From: an uncultured Psychroserpens sp.
GTDB taxonomy: Bacteria > Bacteroidota > Bacteroidia > Flavobacteriales > Flavobacteriaceae
DNA: 64,000 nucleotides
Direction: 5' to 3'
Assembly: GCF_947503375.1 (NCBI RefSeq)
Contig: NZ_CANNDQ010000002.1
Coordinates: forward strand, 207,182-271,181
Below the pieces are notes generated by a model that was not told the DNA's origin, did no database searches, and saw nothing but the letters and a program-made list of their open reading frames with translations. The position numbers were made by a program, and so were the translations under genes. This document shows, piece after piece, positions 60,415-64,000 of the stretch; the stretch's first letter is position 1, and each line of letters starts with the position of its first letter.

Positions 60415-61505
60415 AATTCGAAGCTTATTTTAAGTCCTTGAGGTTTATTATCTGCCAACTTTAAAGTTGTCTGATACATTTTTTCCAATCGCAATCGTGT
60501 ATTGGTCAATCCTATTCCTTTCTCAAAAACTTGAGCTTTATTTCTTATACCTATACCACTATCTGAAATTTCAAATGCCAATTTATTGTTTTTCTTATGG
60601 ATAGAAATTGAAATACTTCCACCTTCAATTAAAGATGACAAACCATGTTTAATTGAATTCTCAACCAAGGGTTGTAATAGCATTGGTGGTATAAGCTCAT
60701 CCATGATTGACGCATCAACATCGATATTGATTTCTAAGCGTTCTTGAAAACGCTCTTTTTCTAGATCTAAGTATTTTTTAACAAATTTCAGCTCTTCTTT
60801 TAGTGGTACTAGCTCTATTTGAGATGCTTTCAATTGATAGCGAAACAAGTCTGATAATTCAGCAATAAGATGTCTGGTCTTTTCGTTCTCTGGAGGTACA
60901 GAGGCACTTATTGTATTAAAAATGTTATATAAGAAATGTGGATTCAATTGTGCCTTAATTGCAGACAGCTCACTTTTTAAAGCAGCATTTCTAAGTTCAC
61001 CCTCAACAATTATCTTTTTCTGATTTTCTCTGTAATAATTGTAAGCATGTAAAATACCAAATTGCAAAATATAAAATAATGCAGGTATGTAAATGTCCCA
61101 AACTTTTCCTGAGCCTTGCAAATGGTAAAATTTAACCACTTCAGTTATGTAATAGTAAGATTGTTGCCAAACAATAACAAAAGTTGGTAATAAAATGACG
61201 TGTAATAACAAGCGCTTGCTTAAAGACCAATGCTTCAATACTTTAAATAGTAAATACCATATTGGAATAGTGATAATGAATTTCAATATATAATCTAGAC
61301 CACTATCGTCAATAAAAATGATAAGATCTCCAAACAGCTTATCATTTTTATCACTAAACCCTTGCCTATTGGCCCATAATGTTACGTAATAAAACACAGC
61401 CATAAACACATAGAATGCTATAAATGCTAATAATTCTCCAACACGGACTCCAAAAATTGGCTTTTTAAAAAAACTGGTTTGCATCGTATTTGCTTTTAAT
61501 ATCAT
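60411..61505 (-). CDS. LytS-type sensor histidine kinase
   Basis: A 364-residue membrane kinase. Four hydrophobic helices occupy about residues 22-150 with no periplasmic domain of size. The dimerisation/phosphoacceptor region follows: ALKSELSAIKAQLNPHFLYN with the His in NPHFLYN, then FNTISASVPPE. The HATPase_c domain (about 265-364) has MLLQPLVENSIKHGLS for the N box and SDSGIGIRNKAQV and GIGLTNTRLRLEKMY for the G boxes. ATG 61505 or 61484 could be the start; the second drops seven residues (MILKANT). It forms a two-component pair with the LytTR regulator by gene overlap. Confidence 0.93.
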   Translation of the reverse strand: MILKANTMQTSFFKKPIFGVRVGELLAFIAFYVFMAVFYYVTLWANRQGFSDKNDKLFGDLIIFIDDSGLDYILKFIITIPIWYLLFKVLKHWSLSKRLLLHVILLPTFVIVWQQSYYYITEVVKFYHLQGSGKVWDIYIPALFYILQFGILHAYNYYRENQKKIIVEGELRNAALKSELSAIKAQLNPHFLYNIFNTISASVPPENEKTRHLIAELSDLFRYQLKASQIELVPLKEELKFVKKYLDLEKERFQERLEINIDVDASIMDELIPPMLLQPLVENSIKHGLSSLIEGGSISISIHKKNNKLAFEISDSGIGIRNKAQVFEKGIGLTNTRLRLEKMYQTTLKLADNKPQGLKISFEL

Positions 61506-61613
61506 CTAAATTAACATTATTCTCATTGAGTAGATTACTATTTCAGATGAATCGCCCTATAGTAAGACGAATTGACCTAGTCTATTCATCGACCCATAGC
61601 TCAACTCAACAGT

Positions 61614-61634
61614 TTGTAAGTGCATCACTTACAA
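61614..61634. promoter_or_regulatory. Perfect inverted repeat between the LytTR pair and the outer-membrane barrel gene
   Basis: TTGTAAGTG (61614-61622), spacer CAT, CACTTACAA (61626-61634). A -7-like CATATTTG (61643-61650) starts 8 nt later and the barrel gene ATG at 61675. Candidate operator; the binder is unknown. Confidence 0.5.
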
Positions 61635-61674
61635 TTAGATGACATATTTGTATCACAATTAAAATACAAATATT

Positions 61675-64000
61675 ATGAAATCATGTTTATTATTCATTTC
61701 ACTTTTATGCACATCATTTGGTTTTACACAACACATTATAGATGGCAATATAAAAAACGACAATGGTGAAGCGATAGTTTCTGCGGTTGTCTCTGTATTA
61801 ACTACAGAACACAATGCTTTCGTTAAAGCAGCCATTACTGACGAAACTGGGAGATTTCAAATTAAAGAGATTGTTAATGGCAACTACAAATTATTTATTA
61901 CCAGTCTTGGCTATGTAGATTACACTTCACAACCATTTAATGTTTTTGATAGTGATACAACTTTAGATCGCATAATCTTAGAAACTGATACGGAAACCCT
62001 TGATGAGGTCACTATAATTGCTGAAAAGCCTATGATACAAGTTCTGGCAGACAAAACTGTTTTTAATATAGCAAATACCACTAACGCTATAGGTGATTCT
62101 GGATTTGAATTATTAAGAAAAGCACCAGGAATTATTATTGATAATTCAGATACTATTATTGTAGAAGGCAAAGCTGGAGTATTGGTATTTATTGATGACA
62201 AACCTTCAGTATTAAGAGGTCAAGATTTAGTTAACTATCTTAAAACACTACAAGCTAGTGATATAGAAGCGATAGAGATCATCACTCAACCATCATCTCG
62301 ATACGATGCCGAAGGTAATGCTGGAATTATAAACATTATATTAAAGCGAGATAAAACCCTAGGCACAAATGGAAGTATGGCTTCTGGAATCACCGTTGGT
62401 GATTTTGCAAGAATAAATAATTCTATATCATTTAATAATCGCACTAAAAAAACTAGTCTTTATGGCACATACAGTAATCGTTTTGGTAAGAGTACAAGTT
62501 TTATAAATCTATATCGCTTGCAAAATAACATTATTTTTGATGCTAGAACAGAAAGTGTTTTTGATAATAAAAACAACAATATTAGAACTGGTTTTGACTA
62601 CTATACAAGCAAGAAGTCAACATTTGGAATTATTATTACTGGGAATTTCAATACATCATACTCAGAAAGTGATTCAAGAACACCTATTATTGAAAACGGT
62701 AATACAAACCCTTCGCAAGTATTAGTAGCAGCTAGCGATACAGAAAGCAAAACTTCAAATCTATATACCAACTTAAATTACAGATTTAAAGATACACTAG
62801 GTCATTCATTAAATCTTGATCTAGACTTTGGAAAATATAAAAGTGATAGAACCAACCTACAACCTAATCAATACTTCAACAGTAATGAAACACAAGTATT
62901 AAGTGAAAATATCGTTTTTTTTGATACACCTATAAATATCTCAATTTTCTCAACTCAAGCCGATTACAAACAAAATTTCTTAAAAGGCATATTGAGTTTA
63001 GGAGTTAAGTATTCAAAAGTAAATACCGAGAATAGCTTTGATGCATTTGACAGATCTAGTGGTGGTAATGTATTAGATACAAGTCAATCTAACGACTTTG
63101 ATTACGACGAACAAATTAATGCTGCATATTTTAACTACAATAGAGCGTTTGAAAAAGTAAACATCCAATTTGGATTGCGCATGGAAAACACCATATCTGA
63201 TGGTCAACTTGAAAGCTTACAAGCCAATCAAAATAACCGAGTGGAACGCAATTATACAGATTGGTTCCCAAGTGGAGGCATTACATATCAATTCAACCGA
63301 AAAAACAGCCTAGCACTCAATTATAGTAAACGTATTCAGCGCCCTAATTATCAAAACCTAAATCCATTCCAATACAGAATAGATGAATTATCATTTAGAC
63401 AAGGAAACCCTTTCTTACAACCACAATACACTGATAATATAAAATTGTCTCACACCTATAATTACAGATTGACCACCTCCTTAAGCTATAGTTTTATTAG
63501 TGATTTCTTTGCTCAAGTTACCGAGGCTGGTCAAGATAATACTAACTTCATCATCACAAAAAATGTTGCAAATCAAAAAGTAATCAATTTGGGAGTTTCG
63601 TATCCTACCAAATTCAATAATTGGTGGAATGTCTATTTTAGTATGAATGTGTATCGCAGTATTTTTGAAGCCACCAATCCAGATTTTGTTTCTATTGACC
63701 AAAATACACTAAGCTTATATGCACAAAATACTTTTAAAGTTTCTAAAACGTTTACTGCTGAAGTTTCTGGTTGGTATAGTTCTCCTTCAGTTTGGGGAGG
63801 TACATACGAAACAAAAAGTTTAGGATCTTTAAATCTCGCATTTCAAAAACACTTTCTTGATAAGAAATTAACAGCTAGACTTAGTTTCAATGACATCTTA
63901 TTCACATCGCCTTGGAAAGGTACAACCCGATTTGGAAATTTATTTATACAAGGTAATGGTGGTAATGATAGTAGACAAGTACGTTTCAACTTAACCTACA
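61675..64000 (+). CDS. Outer-membrane beta-barrel protein with carboxypeptidase-like domain (TonB-receptor-like), 3' end cut
   Basis: At least 775 residues, running off the right edge. After a signal peptide (1-18, ending FTQ) comes a CarboxypepD_reg-like domain (about 20-105, IDGNIKNDNGEAIVSAVVSV, TGRFQIKEIVNGNYKLFITS). A plug-like domain follows (about 110-220, DEVTIIAEKPMIQVLADKTV, then ELLRKAPGIIIDNSDTIIVE, and IEIITQPSSRYDAEGNAGII). The barrel begins near residue 230 and matches the OMP_b-brl_3 type (RIQRPNYQNLNPFQYRIDEL, LSFRQGNPFLQPQYTDNIKL). Family members are thought to act in nutrient uptake or envelope remodelling; the substrate is unknown. It is divergent from a LytS/LytTR pair and probably under its control. 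Confidence 0.92.
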   Translation, partial: MKSCLLFISLLCTSFGFTQHIIDGNIKNDNGEAIVSAVVSVLTTEHNAFVKAAITDETGRFQIKEIVNGNYKLFITSLGYVDYTSQPFNVFDSDTTLDRIILETDTETLDEVTIIAEKPMIQVLADKTVFNIANTTNAIGDSGFELLRKAPGIIIDNSDTIIVEGKAGVLVFIDDKPSVLRGQDLVNYLKTLQASDIEAIEIITQPSSRYDAEGNAGIINIILKRDKTLGTNGSMASGITVGDFARINNSISFNNRTKKTSLYGTYSNRFGKSTSFINLYRLQNNIIFDARTESVFDNKNNNIRTGFDYYTSKKSTFGIIITGNFNTSYSESDSRTPIIENGNTNPSQVLVAASDTESKTSNLYTNLNYRFKDTLGHSLNLDLDFGKYKSDRTNLQPNQYFNSNETQVLSENIVFFDTPINISIFSTQADYKQNFLKGILSLGVKYSKVNTENSFDAFDRSSGGNVLDTSQSNDFDYDEQINAAYFNYNRAFEKVNIQFGLRMENTISDGQLESLQANQNNRVERNYTDWFPSGGITYQFNRKNSLALNYSKRIQRPNYQNLNPFQYRIDELSFRQGNPFLQPQYTDNIKLSHTYNYRLTTSLSYSFISDFFAQVTEAGQDNTNFIITKNVANQKVINLGVSYPTKFNNWWNVYFSMNVYRSIFEATNPDFVSIDQNTLSLYAQNTFKVSKTFTAEVSGWYSSPSVWGGTYETKSLGSLNLAFQKHFLDKKLTARLSFNDILFTSPWKGTTRFGNLFIQGNGGNDSRQVRFNLTY

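Noticed and set aside
61540..61592. GATGAAT and ATTCATC arms upstream of the barrel gene
   Set aside because: Only 7-bp arms with a long spacer; expected by chance in AT-rich DNA.
1..64000. CRISPR array, IS element, prophage, integron, tRNA or rRNA
   Set aside because: No regularly spaced repeats, transposase or integrase motifs, cloverleaf or rRNA blocks were found; repeats present are coding or local dyads.

Overview
This window reads as chromosome of a low-GC member of the Flavobacteriaceae (Bacteroidota), probably marine. The evidence is: three proteins with C-terminal type IX secretion (T9SS) sorting domains ending in KRFVKQ, KRFIKQ or KKLIKR; two TonB-dependent outer-membrane proteins; Bacteroidota-restricted families (DUF4252, DUF4199, OMP_b-brl_3); promoters of the TTG-N19..22-TAnnTTTG type; and starts with no Shine-Dalgarno sequence. 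I see no rRNA, tRNA, CRISPR array, insertion sequence or prophage. The window is mostly core genome with a few accessory envelope and regulatory loci.

Layout, left to right. 1-3473 (minus) is a yihY / DUF2147 / priA operon; priA runs off the left edge and has no ordinary start codon. 3656-5194 (plus) is purB plus a small membrane protein. 5243-7463 (minus) is an ECF sigma factor, a repeat-bearing anti-sigma-like membrane protein and two DUF4252 proteins. 7633-9063 is an S41 peptidase lipoprotein. 9104-14332 is a vitamin B12 uptake locus: a TonB receptor behind a cobalamin riboswitch on the minus strand, with a divergent binding protein, permease and ATPase on the plus strand. 14407-16296 is rmuC and an acyl-CoA thioesterase. 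16356-18690 (minus) holds two T9SS cargo proteins, one with a DOMON-like domain, and an ankyrin protein. 18748-21861 is carB and rpmH (L34). 22022-25698 holds a TPR-like membrane protein, cardiolipin synthase, a lytic transglycosylase and an alpha/beta hydrolase. 25817-30899 holds a degenerate GNAT-like protein, mtaB, a peptide-binding lipoprotein, a GlmU-like nucleotidyltransferase and rpmE2 (L31). 31062-36216 holds a DUF4199 protein, a glycosyltransferase, a phosphohexomutase and an MsbA-like exporter.

36504-38060 is a second ECF sigma module (sigma, anti-sigma-like protein, periplasmic Spy-like protein). 38244-41360 holds an RsmB-type methyltransferase and a multidomain secreted endonuclease I. 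41537-47543 holds purL, a long-chain acyl-CoA ligase and a small membrane protein. 47820-49293 holds a secreted protein and a membrane-anchored LuxR-type regulator whose signal-peptide region is out of frame at a T10 tract. 49447-55339 is a MarR-controlled beta-oxidation operon (regulator, hydroxyacyl-CoA dehydrogenase/enoyl-CoA hydratase, thiolase, acyl-CoA dehydrogenase) behind two copies of a palindromic operator. 55432-59689 holds a propeller-SnoaL fusion, DUF6265, an M28 peptidase and two YdeI/OmdA proteins. 59686-61505 (minus) is a LytS/LytTR two-component pair, and 61675-64000 is a divergent TonB-like outer-membrane barrel that runs off the right edge.

I did not find a clearly new multi-gene system. 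The observations most worth checking are the T10 tract in the LuxR-type gene, the duplicated operator of the fatty-acid operon, a promoter pattern (AAC-N17-GTC) shared by the two ECF modules, the 17-residue repeats in one anti-sigma-like protein, the perfect inverted repeat between the LytTR pair and the outer-membrane barrel, and the missing start codon of priA.
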